Assembly (NCBI GenBank): GCA_021737785.1
Contig: JAIPDI010000003.1
Coordinates: 62,001 to 126,000 of the forward strand
Reading direction: 5' to 3'
DNA length: 64,000 bases
From: Deltaproteobacteria bacterium
GTDB lineage: Bacteria > Desulfobacterota > DSM-4660 > Desulfatiglandales > Desulfatiglandaceae
Of this stretch, positions 24,311-34,435 are shown in pieces. Below the pieces are notes generated by a model, which saw only the letters and a program-made list of their open reading frames with translations, had not been told where the DNA came from and made no database searches. The first letter of the stretch is position 1; every line of letters begins with the position of its first letter. The position numbers were made by a program, and so were the translations under genes.

Positions 24311-27184
24311 ATGAAAATAAAGCTGCTCATCGGATTCGCGATCCTCATCCTTCTGTCACTCTTCTCGATTATCTCCATATACCCGGACTGGCTGTGGTTC
24401 AAGAACTTAGGCTTTGCCCCGGTGTTCTGGACCATGCTGTCGGCCCGATTCGGATTCGGTTTTGCGGTCTGGCTCTTTCTAATCTTGATCATTACAATCA
24501 ATCTCTATATTGCCAGACGGTTGAGCCCGGTTCCGGGAGCCGGGGCCAGAGATGAGAGCCCTTTTGCCTCCCAGATCGGCCTTTCCGCCAATACCCTGAA
24601 TCTCCTTTTCTTGGCCTTCATCCTGATCGCCAGCTTCGTCATCGCGTCAAAGGGATCGGATAAATGGAATATGGTCCTCCGGTATCTCAACTGGCAGCCT
24701 TTTGGCGAGGCAGATCCCATCTTCAACAGGGACATCGGCTTTTACGTGTTTGTCCTCCCATTTTATGCCTTTATCCGCAGCGGTCTGATGACCCTTTTCC
24801 TTTTGGCCGCGGGTCTGACCATTATCTGGTACCTGAAAAACGGCGCCCTCCAGGTCACCGGCGAGATGGCCCAGGCAGAAGGAGGGCCGCCTTCTCTGCC
24901 GAAAATCAGCGTAGCGCCGGCGGTCAAGAAACACCTGATTTTCTTAGGGGGCATTATTGTCCTCCTCATGGCCTGGGGGTATCACCTCAAGATCTACGGC
25001 CTCATGTACTCCACCCTGGGCCCGGCCTTCGGCGCCGGGTATACGGATGTACACATCAAGGTCTGGGGCTACAGAATCCTGACAGGCGTCTCCATTATCT
25101 TTGCGGTCTTTTTGTTCCTCGAGGCCTTTAAATCAAGGACCCGGCTCATGCTGGGGACCGGAGCGGTCTGGGTGGCCGCCATCCTGGTTTTCAGCGCCAT
25201 ACTCCCGATGGCGATCCAGAAGGTGGTGGTGAAACCCAATGAACTGGCCAAGGAATCCCAATATATCGCCTACAATATCGACTTCACCCGAAAGGCCTAT
25301 GGTCTGAACAGGATCAAAGAGGTCAGTTTTGACGTGAAAGACGAACTCACACTCGAAGAGGTCCAGAAGGAAGAGACCACCGTCCAGAACATCCGGATCT
25401 GGGATGAACGGCCACTGCTCCAGACCTATCGGCAGATCCAGGCCATCCGGCTCTACTACGATTTCAGCAATGTGGACGTGGACCGCTATCAAATCAAGAA
25501 TCAGTACAGGCAACTCATGCTGGCCGCGAGGGAACTGGAAATCGATCTTCTTCCCCGCCAGGCCGGCACCTGGGTAAACCGTCATCTCATCTATACCCAT
25601 GGCTATGGACTGACCGCGAGTCCGGTCAATGAAGTGACCAGGGAAGGCCTCCCCGACCTGTTCATCAAAGATGTCCCGCCCGTCTCTGATCCGGGACTTG
25701 AAATCGACCGCCCCGAGATCTATTACGGTGAAAAGACCAATCACTATGTCCTGGTAAAAACCCGGACCAAGGAATTTGATTATCCCAAGGGGGACAGCAA
25801 TGTCTACACCGTTTATCAGGGCAAGGGGGGCGTGCCCATCAACTCTTTTATGAGAAGAATCCTCTATGCCATTGAATTTACAGATACACGGATACTCTTC
25901 ACCGAATATCTCACGCCTGAAACCAGGATCATGTACAACCGGAATATCATGGCCCGGGCCAAGGTGCTGGCCCCCTTCTTGAGCTACGATCGGGACCCTT
26001 ATCTGGTCCTCTCAGAGGGGAAGCTCTACTGGATGCTGGATGCCTATACCACATCCGATATGTACCCCTATTCGGTCCGGTCCCTGTCTCCCTTTAAAAA
26101 CGAGCCGCTCAACTATATCCGCAACTCCGTCAAGGTCACTGTGGACGCCTACAACGGCGATACCGCCTTCTATCTGATAGACGATCAGGACCCTGTTGCC
26201 AAGACCTATGCGACCATATTTCCGGATCTGTTCACGCCGTTTCAAGAGATGCCTGAGGACCTGCAACGGCACATCCGGTATCCTAAAGATCTCTTCAACA
26301 TCCAGGCAGTCGCCTATGCCAAGTACCACATGCAGGATGCGCAGGTTTTTTACAACCAGGAGGATCTCTGGCAGCTCCCCGATGAAATGTATGGCGATGC
26401 CCGTCAGAGAATGGAACCCTATTACATCATCATCAAGCTTCCCCAGGGGGACAAAGAGGAATTTCTGCTCATGCTCCCGTACACCCCTTCGGAAAAGGAC
26501 AATATGATCGGGTGGCTGGCAGCCAGAAGCGATCTTCCAAACTATGGAAACCTCATCGTCTACAATCTGCCCAAGGAAAAGCTGGTCTACGGACCGATGC
26601 AGGTGGAGGCCCGGATCAATCAGCAGACGGAGATTGCCCGTCAGTTGAGTCTCTGGGACCAGCGGGGCTCCCGGGTCATCAGGGGAAATCTCCTGGCCAT
26701 TCCGGTGTCCGGCTCCTTTATCTACGTAGAACCGATCTACCTGCAGGCAAAACGGGAAGAAAACAGGGGACCGTTGGCCGGGGAAACCCCAGCTGCGGGA
26801 TCCGGAAAATCCAGGATGAGACAGGGTGTGACGCCGGCCGTGCAAGACCGCTCCGCGGCCCTTCCGGAACTCAAACGGGTCATTGCCGTATCCTCCAACC
26901 GCATCTCCATGGAAGAAAATCTGGACAAGGCCCTGAGCCGCGTGCTGGGGGGGGACATCGCGCCTCAGGAACGGGCCGTGCCCCAAGCCATGGAAATTCT
27001 GAAATCCTCCAGCCTGGGCGTGGTTGCCCTGGATCACTACAACAAGGCCAAGGAATATCTTCGCAGAGGAGACTGGTCAGGATACGGAAGGGAACTCGAA
27101 AAACTGGAGGAAACGCTTCAACAACTGGCCGAGACAACGGAAAAGAAGGATCTGCAACCTGTAATTCAGATGAAAAGTGACTGA
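24311..27184 (+). CDS. UPF0182 family large membrane protein
   Basis: The 957-residue protein matches UPF0182: about seven membrane segments within residues 1-300, including FAVWLFLILIITINLYIA and LNLLFLAFILIASFVIAS, then a large extracytoplasmic domain. Family motifs include WDERPLLQTYRQIQAIRLYYDF, NEVTREGLPDLFIKDVPP, SYDRDPYLVLSEGKLYWMLDAYTTS and LPQGDKEEFLLMLPYTP. The C-terminus is a helical tail. No function is established for the family. It lies 140 nt after the peptidase gene, with a hairpin repeat between. Confidence 0.92.
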   Translation: MKIKLLIGFAILILLSLFSIISIYPDWLWFKNLGFAPVFWTMLSARFGFGFAVWLFLILIITINLYIARRLSPVPGAGARDESPFASQIGLSANTLNLLFLAFILIASFVIASKGSDKWNMVLRYLNWQPFGEADPIFNRDIGFYVFVLPFYAFIRSGLMTLFLLAAGLTIIWYLKNGALQVTGEMAQAEGGPPSLPKISVAPAVKKHLIFLGGIIVLLMAWGYHLKIYGLMYSTLGPAFGAGYTDVHIKVWGYRILTGVSIIFAVFLFLEAFKSRTRLMLGTGAVWVAAILVFSAILPMAIQKVVVKPNELAKESQYIAYNIDFTRKAYGLNRIKEVSFDVKDELTLEEVQKEETTVQNIRIWDERPLLQTYRQIQAIRLYYDFSNVDVDRYQIKNQYRQLMLAARELEIDLLPRQAGTWVNRHLIYTHGYGLTASPVNEVTREGLPDLFIKDVPPVSDPGLEIDRPEIYYGEKTNHYVLVKTRTKEFDYPKGDSNVYTVYQGKGGVPINSFMRRILYAIEFTDTRILFTEYLTPETRIMYNRNIMARAKVLAPFLSYDRDPYLVLSEGKLYWMLDAYTTSDMYPYSVRSLSPFKNEPLNYIRNSVKVTVDAYNGDTAFYLIDDQDPVAKTYATIFPDLFTPFQEMPEDLQRHIRYPKDLFNIQAVAYAKYHMQDAQVFYNQEDLWQLPDEMYGDARQRMEPYYIIIKLPQGDKEEFLLMLPYTPSEKDNMIGWLAARSDLPNYGNLIVYNLPKEKLVYGPMQVEARINQQTEIARQLSLWDQRGSRVIRGNLLAIPVSGSFIYVEPIYLQAKREENRGPLAGETPAAGSGKSRMRQGVTPAVQDRSAALPELKRVIAVSSNRISMEENLDKALSRVLGGDIAPQERAVPQAMEILKSSSLGVVALDHYNKAKEYLRRGDWSGYGRELEKLEETLQQLAETTEKKDLQPVIQMKSD

Positions 27185-27312
27185 CAAGGGGGATTGCCTA
27201 CCCTGAACCCCTGGCCCGGACCGATGACGGCAAGTATGACCGAGAGGCGGTGTACAGCCTTCGGATACACACTCTGAGCAGTTCCCGATGCGTTACACCA
27301 GGTTCCGGGCCT

Positions 27313-27344
27313 TGAACCCGTGAACGGCCACAAATCGGGGTTCA
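27313..27344. terminator. Weak bidirectional hairpin between convergent genes
   Basis: TGAACCC (27313-27319) pairs with GGGTTCA (27338-27344) around an 18-nt loop, between the convergent UPF0182 and RNase D genes. There is no T-tract. Confidence 0.3.
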
Positions 27345-27353
27345 GGATGCCGG

Positions 27354-28502
27354 TCAGCCGGTCTCTTTAAGCAGATTACAGATCTCGGGACCCAGCAACT
27401 CGATCTGCCAGTTTCGAATCTCCTCAATGGCCTTCATGTCCTGGGGCCTTCGGGGATTTGAAATGGCGATCTCCCGTATCTGGGCGTTGGTGCAGATAAC
27501 GGCCGGATCCACCCCCCATTGATCGCCCACCCGGTCACGCCAGGATTTCAATACCTCCACACGGGCGCCCTCTCTGGATCTCAGACGCTGCCAGATCTTT
27601 CTGGGATACACCGGGAGGGCCTCGTCAGGAACATGCAGTCCCTCCCTGACCTTTTCAATAAGTGCCTCCCCCATATGGTCAATCTGTTTGCGGCTGAGGC
27701 CTTTGATGTCGCTCAGATCAGACTTGGACAGCGGCCTGTTCTGGACGATGTCCAAAATCGGCTGGTTCCCCAACACCTTGAAATGGGGGCAATCCCGACG
27801 CCTTGCCAACTCATCCCGTAACTGGAGAATATTCTCCAGGATCGCGAGGCTTCGGGGATCGAGCCTGGCTGCGCCCTTGAAACTGGTAAAAAACGGCCCG
27901 CTTCTGGGTGAATTGGGCCGGACTGCGCTCAGCAGATCGCACTCCTCCTTTACGCAGAAGAGCAACCCCTTTTCTTTTAATTTATCTTCCAGAATGCGGG
28001 CCAATGGGAGGAGATAACAGATATCCTGAACCGCATACGCCATCATGGGCACGGGCAGGGGTCTTTGAGACCAATCCTTCTTCTGATATTTCTTATCGCT
28101 CGAGATGTGAAAATTCTCGTGGAGGAGGCTGGCGAGACTGATCTCCCTGGACCCGAGAAATCTGGCGGCGATCTGGGTGTCGAACAGGGAATGGACCTCA
28201 ATGCCGAAATCCCTGTAAAGCGAACGGATGTCATAGTCTGCCCCATGAAACACCTTACGAATGCGCCTGTCCGCGAATATCGGAGCCAGAGGCGAAAGAT
28301 CCCTTACCGAGAGCGGATCGATCAGCAGGTTCAGCCTTCTGGTGGCGATCTGAATCAGGCAGACCTTTTCCTGGTAGTGGAACATGGAGTCCGCCTCCAG
28401 GTCCACGCCGATCACCGGTTCACCTCGAAGCTCCGCCATCAGCCTCTGGAGATCGGTATCCTGCTCAACAAGGATGTATTCAGGGGGGGTGTGATCCGTC
28501 AT
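27354..28502 (-). CDS. rnd: Ribonuclease D
   Basis: RNase D trims tRNA and other RNA 3' ends. The 382-residue protein has the DEDD exonuclease motifs: IGVDLEADSMFHYQEKVCLIQIAT (Exo I, Asp/Glu), KVFHGADYDIRSL (Exo II) and YAVQDICYLLPL (Exo III, Asp). One HRDC domain follows (about 215-290: AILENILQLRDELARRRDCPHFKVLGNQPI...LSDIKGLSR), with a second helical region at the C-terminus, as in the full-length enzyme. GAGAAAG precedes the start. Single gene, divergent from typA. Confidence 0.93.
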   Translation of the reverse strand: MTDHTPPEYILVEQDTDLQRLMAELRGEPVIGVDLEADSMFHYQEKVCLIQIATRRLNLLIDPLSVRDLSPLAPIFADRRIRKVFHGADYDIRSLYRDFGIEVHSLFDTQIAARFLGSREISLASLLHENFHISSDKKYQKKDWSQRPLPVPMMAYAVQDICYLLPLARILEDKLKEKGLLFCVKEECDLLSAVRPNSPRSGPFFTSFKGAARLDPRSLAILENILQLRDELARRRDCPHFKVLGNQPILDIVQNRPLSKSDLSDIKGLSRKQIDHMGEALIEKVREGLHVPDEALPVYPRKIWQRLRSREGARVEVLKSWRDRVGDQWGVDPAVICTNAQIREIAISNPRRPQDMKAIEEIRNWQIELLGPEICNLLKETG

Positions 28503-28673
28503 GAATCTTTCTCAACACGTCAAATTGCCTTACCCTCTTACCTTCTCAACTTCTTACCTTCTTAACCTTCTATCCCTCAGAATGCAACAGGATTTTACGC
28601 TCAGGGCGTGCGCTGACGGAGAGATATCCCCGGGCAAGCCATTTGGTGAAAATTGCTGATGCCGTGTTTTTTA

Positions 28674-28703
28674 TTGACATTTCAGCTTGAATGAACGATA
28701 TAA
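28674..28703 (+). promoter_or_regulatory. Probable typA promoter
   Basis: A perfect TTGACA (28674-28679) is followed after 17-18 nt by GATATAA. It lies about 90 nt before the typA start, in an A+T-rich stretch. Confidence 0.5.
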
Positions 28704-28793
28704 AAAGGTTACCTTAAACACGATAGGGGGACCATCCCCCCATATAACCTTTATACATTACCGTCCTTTCCGGATGGTCAGAGAAGAACCTTT

Positions 28794-30560
28794 ATGGAAC
28801 AGAATACCATCAGAAATGTCGCCATTATCGCCCATGTCGATCATGGCAAAACCACCCTTGTGGACCAGATGTTCAAGCACAGCGGGATGTTCAGGGCCAA
28901 TGAACATGTGGCCGAGCGCTTCATGGATTCCATCGATCTGGAACGGGAACGGGGCATCACCATCGCATCCAAAAATGCCTCTTTTCACTACAAGGGCTTT
29001 CGGATCAACATCATCGACACGCCCGGGCATGCCGATTTCGGCGGTCAGGTGGAACGGGTCCTCCGGATGGCAGACGGCGCCCTCCTCCTGGTGGACGCCC
29101 AGGAAGGGCCCATGCCCCAGACCTATTTTGTGCTCAAGAAATCCCTCGCCCTGGAGCTTCCCATCATCGTGGTCATCAACAAGATCGACAAACCCGCAGC
29201 CCGTCCCGAATGGGCCGTCGATCAGGTCTTCGATCTCTTTGTCAAATTGAAAGCGCCCGATCATATCCTCGACTTTCCGGTTATCTTCGCCTCTGCAAAA
29301 CAAGGATACACCTCTCTGGAGGCCGGCGGGGCCGAACTCTCCATGGAGCCCCTTTTCGAAAAAATCATCTCCCATATTCCCGCACCTGCCGGCGATCCCA
29401 ATGCCCCCCTCCAGATGCTGGTAAGTTCCATCGAGTATTCTCCCTATCTGGGCCGGCTGGGGCTCGGCAAGATAACGGGGGGGACATTGAACATCAACAA
29501 GGAAATTGTGGTGGCCAGGCGCGACGGCACACTTGCCCCTGCCCGTATCAGCAAGGTCTATCGCTTTGAGGGGGCCAAGAAATCGGCCACCGATATCGCG
29601 GGCGTGGGGGAGATCGTCGCCGTGGCAGGAATGGAGGACGTCACCCTGGGGGTAACATTCACCGACCCGGACCATCCCATGCCTCTGCCCCCGATGGAGA
29701 TCGACCCCTGCACCATTTCCATCCATTTCATTCCCAATGAATCCCCTTTTGCCGGAACCGAGGGTTCGTACGCCACATCGCAGCATCTCACCGAGCGGTT
29801 GAAGCGCGAGGCCCTCTCCGATGCGGCCCTTCAGGTGGAAGAAGTGGACGGCGGCAGGGGGTTCAAGGTATCGGGCAGGGGAGAACTCCACCTCTCCATT
29901 CTGATCGAAAAAATGCGGCGTGAGGGCTATGAATTTGAGATCACCCGGCCCCAGGTCATCATGAAGGAAGAAGACGGCAAAATCCTGGAGCCGATCGAGG
30001 AGCTGACCATCGACGTTGACAAGGTCTACATGGGCACGGTCATTGAAAAGTTGGGGGCGCGAAAAGGTCAGATGCTCCAGATGAACCAGGAAAACGGGAT
30101 GGCCCGCCTGACCTACAGGATCCCCACCCGGGGACTGCTGGGATTCCGGTCGGAGTTTCTGACCGATACCAAGGGGATGGGGGTCATGAACTATCGCTTT
30201 CTGGAATACGGACCCTTTGCCGGCGACATCCGTACCCGCACCAAAGGGGTGATGGTGGCCAAGGAACCCTGCACCACCGTCGCCTATGCCCTGTTCAATC
30301 TTCAGGACCGTGGAAGGCTCTTTTACGGGCCGGGGACCCGGGTCTATCGGGGCCAGATTATCGGCGAGCACTGCAGGCCCCAGGACCTCCTGGTAAATCC
30401 GGCAAAAGGAAAGAAATTGACAAACGTACGGGCCTCAGGGTCGGATGAAAACGTCATCCTCACCCCCCCCATCCGGATGAGCCTGGAACAATGCATCGCC
30501 TATATCAACGAGGACGAACTGGTGGAGGTCACGCCCCAGGCCATCCGCCTGCGTAAATGA
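28794..30560 (+). CDS. typA: Ribosome-associated GTPase TypA/BipA
   Basis: A translational GTPase of 588 residues, near the usual 600. G motifs: AHVDHGKTTLVDQM (G1), ERGITI (G2), DTPGHADFGG (G3), NKIDKPAARP (G4) and ASAKQGY (G5). Domains II, III and V and the specific C-terminal domain (CTTVAYALFNLQDRGRLFYGPGTRVYRGQIIGEH) follow. TypA helps ribosome assembly and stress growth, especially in the cold. It is the last core gene before the minus-strand catabolic region, which converges on it. Confidence 0.96.
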   Translation: MEQNTIRNVAIIAHVDHGKTTLVDQMFKHSGMFRANEHVAERFMDSIDLERERGITIASKNASFHYKGFRINIIDTPGHADFGGQVERVLRMADGALLLVDAQEGPMPQTYFVLKKSLALELPIIVVINKIDKPAARPEWAVDQVFDLFVKLKAPDHILDFPVIFASAKQGYTSLEAGGAELSMEPLFEKIISHIPAPAGDPNAPLQMLVSSIEYSPYLGRLGLGKITGGTLNINKEIVVARRDGTLAPARISKVYRFEGAKKSATDIAGVGEIVAVAGMEDVTLGVTFTDPDHPMPLPPMEIDPCTISIHFIPNESPFAGTEGSYATSQHLTERLKREALSDAALQVEEVDGGRGFKVSGRGELHLSILIEKMRREGYEFEITRPQVIMKEEDGKILEPIEELTIDVDKVYMGTVIEKLGARKGQMLQMNQENGMARLTYRIPTRGLLGFRSEFLTDTKGMGVMNYRFLEYGPFAGDIRTRTKGVMVAKEPCTTVAYALFNLQDRGRLFYGPGTRVYRGQIIGEHCRPQDLLVNPAKGKKLTNVRASGSDENVILTPPIRMSLEQCIAYINEDELVEVTPQAIRLRK

Positions 30561-30824
30561 CATGGCCTTTTGAATGATCAAGGATCAATTTTGGGTTCTT
30601 TTTCTGACTCGCGAAGTGATTGCCGGACAATCTTTTGGTCCCGGCAAAGGCAATTTGCAGCGAAGCCATCAATAAATGGGATGTCTTGTTGATGCACCAG
30701 CCAGATCTCCCTATCAGATTTTCGCACTGCCCTCATAAGGTTTTCTGACCGGTACGGTCATGCATGGTTCCTTTTTCCCTTATATCATACGGGCATGGGT
30801 TATGTGTGGTGTACGTAATCCTCA

Positions 30825-31610
30825 TCATCCCCTGGAGCCCAACCGTAGACCCCCGTGGATGAAGAAGGTCTCTCCTGCCAGTGCCTCGTTCCGGAAGATC
30901 TCCCCGACTAGCGAAGCCACCTCTTCGGGCTCGATCAGTCGTCCGATGGGGACATTTTCTATGATCTTTTCCAAGGCTTTTTGATTCATGCCGCGCACCA
31001 TTTCCGTCCCCACATAGCCGGGTGCAACCGCAACAGCTCGGATTCGCTCGGAAAGCCCCTTTCGTAAAAATTCCGCTGTCAGGACCTTCGGCATGACCGA
31101 CATGGCGGCCTTGGTGGAAGAGTAATTGATCTGCCCAGCTGTTCCCAGAGAACCGGTGGAAGAGATCAAGCAGATGAGTCCGCGACAATTGTGATTGATC
31201 ATCCGTTCGGTACATTCCCGCACTGTTAGAAAAACACCGGCCAAGTTGATATCAACGACCTTTTGAAAAAATTCAAGGGGCATTTTACGGTTTACTTTGC
31301 CAGTTTCTCTGTCTGTGGACACCATCAGTCCGTCCAGGATTATACCTGCAAAAGGGGCAACCAGGTTTATCTCTCCAAAAGCGTCTATAGCCCTATCAGC
31401 CAATTTGGCACAATCATCCTCACGAGTGACATCACACACCACGGTAACTACATCTCCACCCAGCTTCTTTTTGGCACTGGCCAGTCCCCCCTCGGCCACA
31501 TCGGCCAAAATCAATTTGCCCTGTCGAGCTGCCCAATATTGAGCAAGAGCCATGCCGATCCCTCCACTGCCGCCAGTAATCACCGCCACAGCATTCTTGA
31601 TTTCTAGCAT
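30825..31610 (-). CDS. Short-chain dehydrogenase/reductase (SDR)
   Basis: Rossmann SDR of 261 residues: TGGSGGIG cofactor loop, DVTRED, catalytic Ser in SSTGSLG and YSSTK (Tyr/Lys). It resembles 3-oxoacyl-ACP/acyl-CoA reductases and would interconvert a hydroxyl and a keto group using NAD(P)H. GAGGAG lies close before the ATG. It is the last gene of the minus-strand catabolic cluster and is separated from the transporter gene by 140 nt. Confidence 0.88.
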   Translation of the reverse strand: MLEIKNAVAVITGGSGGIGMALAQYWAARQGKLILADVAEGGLASAKKKLGGDVVTVVCDVTREDDCAKLADRAIDAFGEINLVAPFAGIILDGLMVSTDRETGKVNRKMPLEFFQKVVDINLAGVFLTVRECTERMINHNCRGLICLISSTGSLGTAGQINYSSTKAAMSVMPKVLTAEFLRKGLSERIRAVAVAPGYVGTEMVRGMNQKALEKIIENVPIGRLIEPEEVASLVGEIFRNEALAGETFFIHGGLRLGSRG

Positions 31611-31751
31611 GATTCTCCTCGAAAATCTACCTTTTCAAAACCCATTCTTTAACCAGCCCTCGAAGATCGTGCAAAATTTGCCAATTTGAAAAAAGGAGTT
31701 GGCCAGGCTCCATTTGCCCAGTTTTCGCGTTAGAAAATGCCTTCTCAAAAC

Positions 31752-32672
31752 TTATTGGTTGTCTATTTGCAGATAGTATGTAGAAATGCCAGATGAAATG
31801 ATTAAAGCCCCACCTATAATCTGGATCCAATTCATTTCTTCCTTCAGAAATGCTACAGCGAGAACCGTAACAATAACCGGCGTTATCATTGACATCATAG
31901 TCAAATACGAAGCACTAGCAACCTTCAAAGTCCTGTTTAGATATAGGAACAACAAAGCCAGGAAAAAACCGTTTCCGACTACAAGAAAAGGAAATGGAAT
32001 TTCAAGAATATCTACCTGAAAAACTCTTTTAATGGGCTCTGGATAAAGGGGAGAGAGAACAACAAAAGCCAAGAGAAGTGGAATGCCAGCAACCGGTCTC
32101 AGTAGTGTCACAATTTCATCGCTAAGATCACTACCTCTTAAAAACTTTCTAACTAATACATTAGCTGTTGACCAGCATAAACATGCCACAATAATCAATA
32201 TGTCTCCAAACTGAGGAATAATTGCCTTTCCTTTAGTGCTAATAAGCAAACTTCCTGTTAACATAAGTAAAATAGTTATTATCTTCGACAACGTCATTTT
32301 TTCTTTTAGAACAATAAGAGCTAATACGGTAGTTGTTATTAAGCCAAATTTTATTAAAAATCCTACATTTATTGCTGAGGTAAGCGCAGTTCCGGCATTA
32401 CAGAAAAAAATCCCCAAACCGAAATGAATGCCATTTGCTAAAAGCAGACCAGCTATGATTTCTTTAGGTGTATTCATTAATGCTTTATATTTTCTAGGTA
32501 AAATATAACTACCTAATATAATGAAAGCGACAATTCCAGATTGAATTGTAAAGGAAACTGGATCAGCCCCACCTTCAAAAGCTAATTTGGCCACAAAAAT
32601 CTGAAGCGCCCAAAAAAGGGAAAACAATAAGACATTAAAGATCGGCAACTGCGATAAATTATTTGTACTCAC
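31752..32672 (-). CDS. EamA/DMT family membrane transporter
   Basis: The 306-residue protein has ten hydrophobic segments arranged as two EamA repeats, with FNVLLFSLFWALQIFVAKLAF at the start and FLKEEMNWIQIIGGALIISSGI at the end. DMT exporters move amino acids, purines or metabolites; the substrate is not predictable. It starts with GTG and is markedly A+T-rich. In this cluster it may export a by-product or import a substrate. Confidence 0.85.
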   Translation of the reverse strand: MSTNNLSQLPIFNVLLFSLFWALQIFVAKLAFEGGADPVSFTIQSGIVAFIILGSYILPRKYKALMNTPKEIIAGLLLANGIHFGLGIFFCNAGTALTSAINVGFLIKFGLITTTVLALIVLKEKMTLSKIITILLMLTGSLLISTKGKAIIPQFGDILIIVACLCWSTANVLVRKFLRGSDLSDEIVTLLRPVAGIPLLLAFVVLSPLYPEPIKRVFQVDILEIPFPFLVVGNGFFLALLFLYLNRTLKVASASYLTMMSMITPVIVTVLAVAFLKEEMNWIQIIGGALIISSGISTYYLQIDNQ

Positions 32673-33012
32673 GATTAATCAATTCCAAGGTGGCATGAAA
32701 AAGAATATGAATCGGCTCATCTCCTACTCGACAAAAGACGCCGACCAGAATCCCGTGTATTGATAGAGGTGCATTCAGACGTCAACAATTGAGAAAGAGT
32801 TAACAAAGGAGACGCACGGCCAATCATGAAACGTTGCCATTAACTCGCCGTCTATGAAAACAAACAGGGTGATTAGGAAGGCTGCGCTAGCTAGTGAAGG
32901 GCACTTCGCGACCGCCCCCAGAAAAGGTTGCTATTTGTTGGCTATTAGGTGTTTTTTGAGACCTTCAGCGTGATGAGAGCTTAAAAGGAGCAAAAAAAAT
33001 GGAATATGACTA
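32673..33012. other. Gene-free stretch with a truncated start signal
   Basis: No full gene is visible in these 340 nt. At 32982-33022 the plus strand has AAAAGGAG, 8 nt, then ATG followed by six codons and TAA: a good ribosome site without a gene, possibly the remnant of a lost plus-strand gene. The rest shows no repeat or RNA I recognise. Confidence 0.4.
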
Positions 33013-33879
33013 TTATTCATAAGCTGCTTTGGCCTGATCGAGTACCTTTTGAGCTCTTTTCAAAATTGGCATGTCAATCATTCTTCCATCGAGTGCAAAG
33101 GCTGCCCGCCCCTTTTGGCGCTGCGATTTATAAATTTCGATCACTCTCTTGGCATAAGCAATAGCCTCATTACTTGGAGTGAAAGCCGCCTGAACGGGCA
33201 CGACCTGATTAGGATGAATAACCTGTTTCCCCGTGAACCCGAGTGTCGCACCGAATTCCGCCTCACGGCGGACTCGCTCGATATCTTTGAAATGGGTTGT
33301 CACGATGTCCATCGAATCTATTCCATACGCGGCGCAAGTCGTAACTAAAGCTTGCCTTGCATACAGCAACTCTATACACGAGTCTGTTCGAGTTGCACCA
33401 ATCGATAAAGCAAAATCCTCTCCACCAAAAAGCATGGCTTTTACCCTGGGAATTGTGCCAAATTCCTTAAGATTTAATATCCCCTTTGCGCTCTCTATCC
33501 CCGCTAAAATACTTATCGGTTTAGCCGCACAGTCGTCTCCCACTTCTGTCGCTTCGATCCTATTAATGCACCATGTAATCTGCTCTACTGATTCAACTTT
33601 TGGTATGACAATCCCGTCTGGGCTATAAGGCAACACATATTCTAAATCATCCCTTTCCAAGCCGGAGTGTATCGCATTTATACGAACTAGCTTTTCGCTA
33701 TTGCCAAAATCGAGTTCCGAAAGAGCTTTAGCAACATTTAGACGTGCCTGGTTTTTTTGATTATCTGCTACACCATCCTCCATATCGATACAGATACAAT
33801 CAACATTTAAGGTCATAGCCTTTTCTATCTTTTTCCAATCACTACCCGGTGTGTATAGGAGAGCTCGACGTGCTCGCAT
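33013..33879 (-). CDS. CitE-like HpcH/HpaI-family C-C lyase
   Basis: A (beta/alpha)8-barrel of 288 residues in the citrate lyase beta / malyl-CoA lyase group. It starts RARRALLYTPGSDWKKIEKA, with CICIDMEDGV (Mg-binding Asp/Glu), LVRINAI (CoA-site Arg), MLFGGEDFALSIGATR (Glu/Asp), GFTGKQVIHPNQV and the C-terminal ALDGRMIDMPILKRAQ lid segment with Asp, as in malyl-, citramalyl- and beta-methylmalyl-CoA lyases. It would split or form a hydroxyacyl-CoA. Start ATG 33879 fits the family; TTG 33897 is possible. Within the cluster it is a second candidate cleavage enzyme. Confidence 0.85.
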   Translation of the reverse strand: MRARRALLYTPGSDWKKIEKAMTLNVDCICIDMEDGVADNQKNQARLNVAKALSELDFGNSEKLVRINAIHSGLERDDLEYVLPYSPDGIVIPKVESVEQITWCINRIEATEVGDDCAAKPISILAGIESAKGILNLKEFGTIPRVKAMLFGGEDFALSIGATRTDSCIELLYARQALVTTCAAYGIDSMDIVTTHFKDIERVRREAEFGATLGFTGKQVIHPNQVVPVQAAFTPSNEAIAYAKRVIEIYKSQRQKGRAAFALDGRMIDMPILKRAQKVLDQAKAAYE

Positions 33880-34435
33880 AATTTGATTTAACCACAAATG
33901 GATTTATCACATCTGACACAGGGGGTTTTTGACTCACCATACCTCCGGAAAAGCCGGAAGCTTGCAATATGTGAACCGCTCAAAGCGGTTGATTTATTAG
34001 CCAACTCAAAGGTGACGCGACCTTACTTGAAAGCGCCAAGTTGATCTAAAACCGATGCTCGGGTTCCTAACAACCGCTAGCATCGTGGCGAATCTTCTTT
34101 TCATCGCGACTACAATGGAGCAACTTGGCCCTGCAACCTTTGCCCCGCAACGCTTCTATAGGCAACGTACATGGAAACTTCAAGGTTGCATTCACTATTG
34201 GGTCGGCGGTTGTTTGAAATACTTGAGACATCACCAACGTCTTTTCCCAATTTGAGAGGGTCACAAAAACTGGCCAGGCTTCCATATCCCGTAAATGTCA
34301 AACTCTGGTGAGTCGCCCGACAAAGCCGGGGGTTTACCTAACCGAAATTAAATTCATACAGCGTTAATAAAGAAATATTGCCGCTACATTCAACGCGTAG
34401 CTACCTTTTGATTAAAACCAGCTTGCGAAACAGGA
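33880..34435. repeat. Gene-free region with REP-like palindromes
   Basis: This 556-nt stretch has no supported gene. It holds CCTCCGGAAAAGCCGGAAG (33942-33960), a perfect AACCGCT-CAA-AGCGGTT hairpin (33974-33990), and CGCCCGACAAAGCCGGGGG followed by TTTACCTAA (about 34314-34341). The last resembles the copy at 51319-51345 (TCCGGCAAAGCCGGAGTCTACCTAA). The hairpins may end or stabilise transcripts between the DUF2284 and lyase genes. Confidence 0.55.

Noticed and set aside
28758-30371. Long minus-strand frame opposite typA
   Set aside because: It is the shadow of a highly conserved GTPase gene with G+C-rich third positions.
30620-30647. Terminator of typA
   Set aside because: TTGCCGG/CCGGCAA can pair, but the loop is 14 nt and there is no T-tract; the evidence is too thin.
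34067-34301. Two overlapping minus-strand frames in the 33.9-34.4 kb gap
   Set aside because: No ribosome site, no motif, and they overlap each other in different frames.
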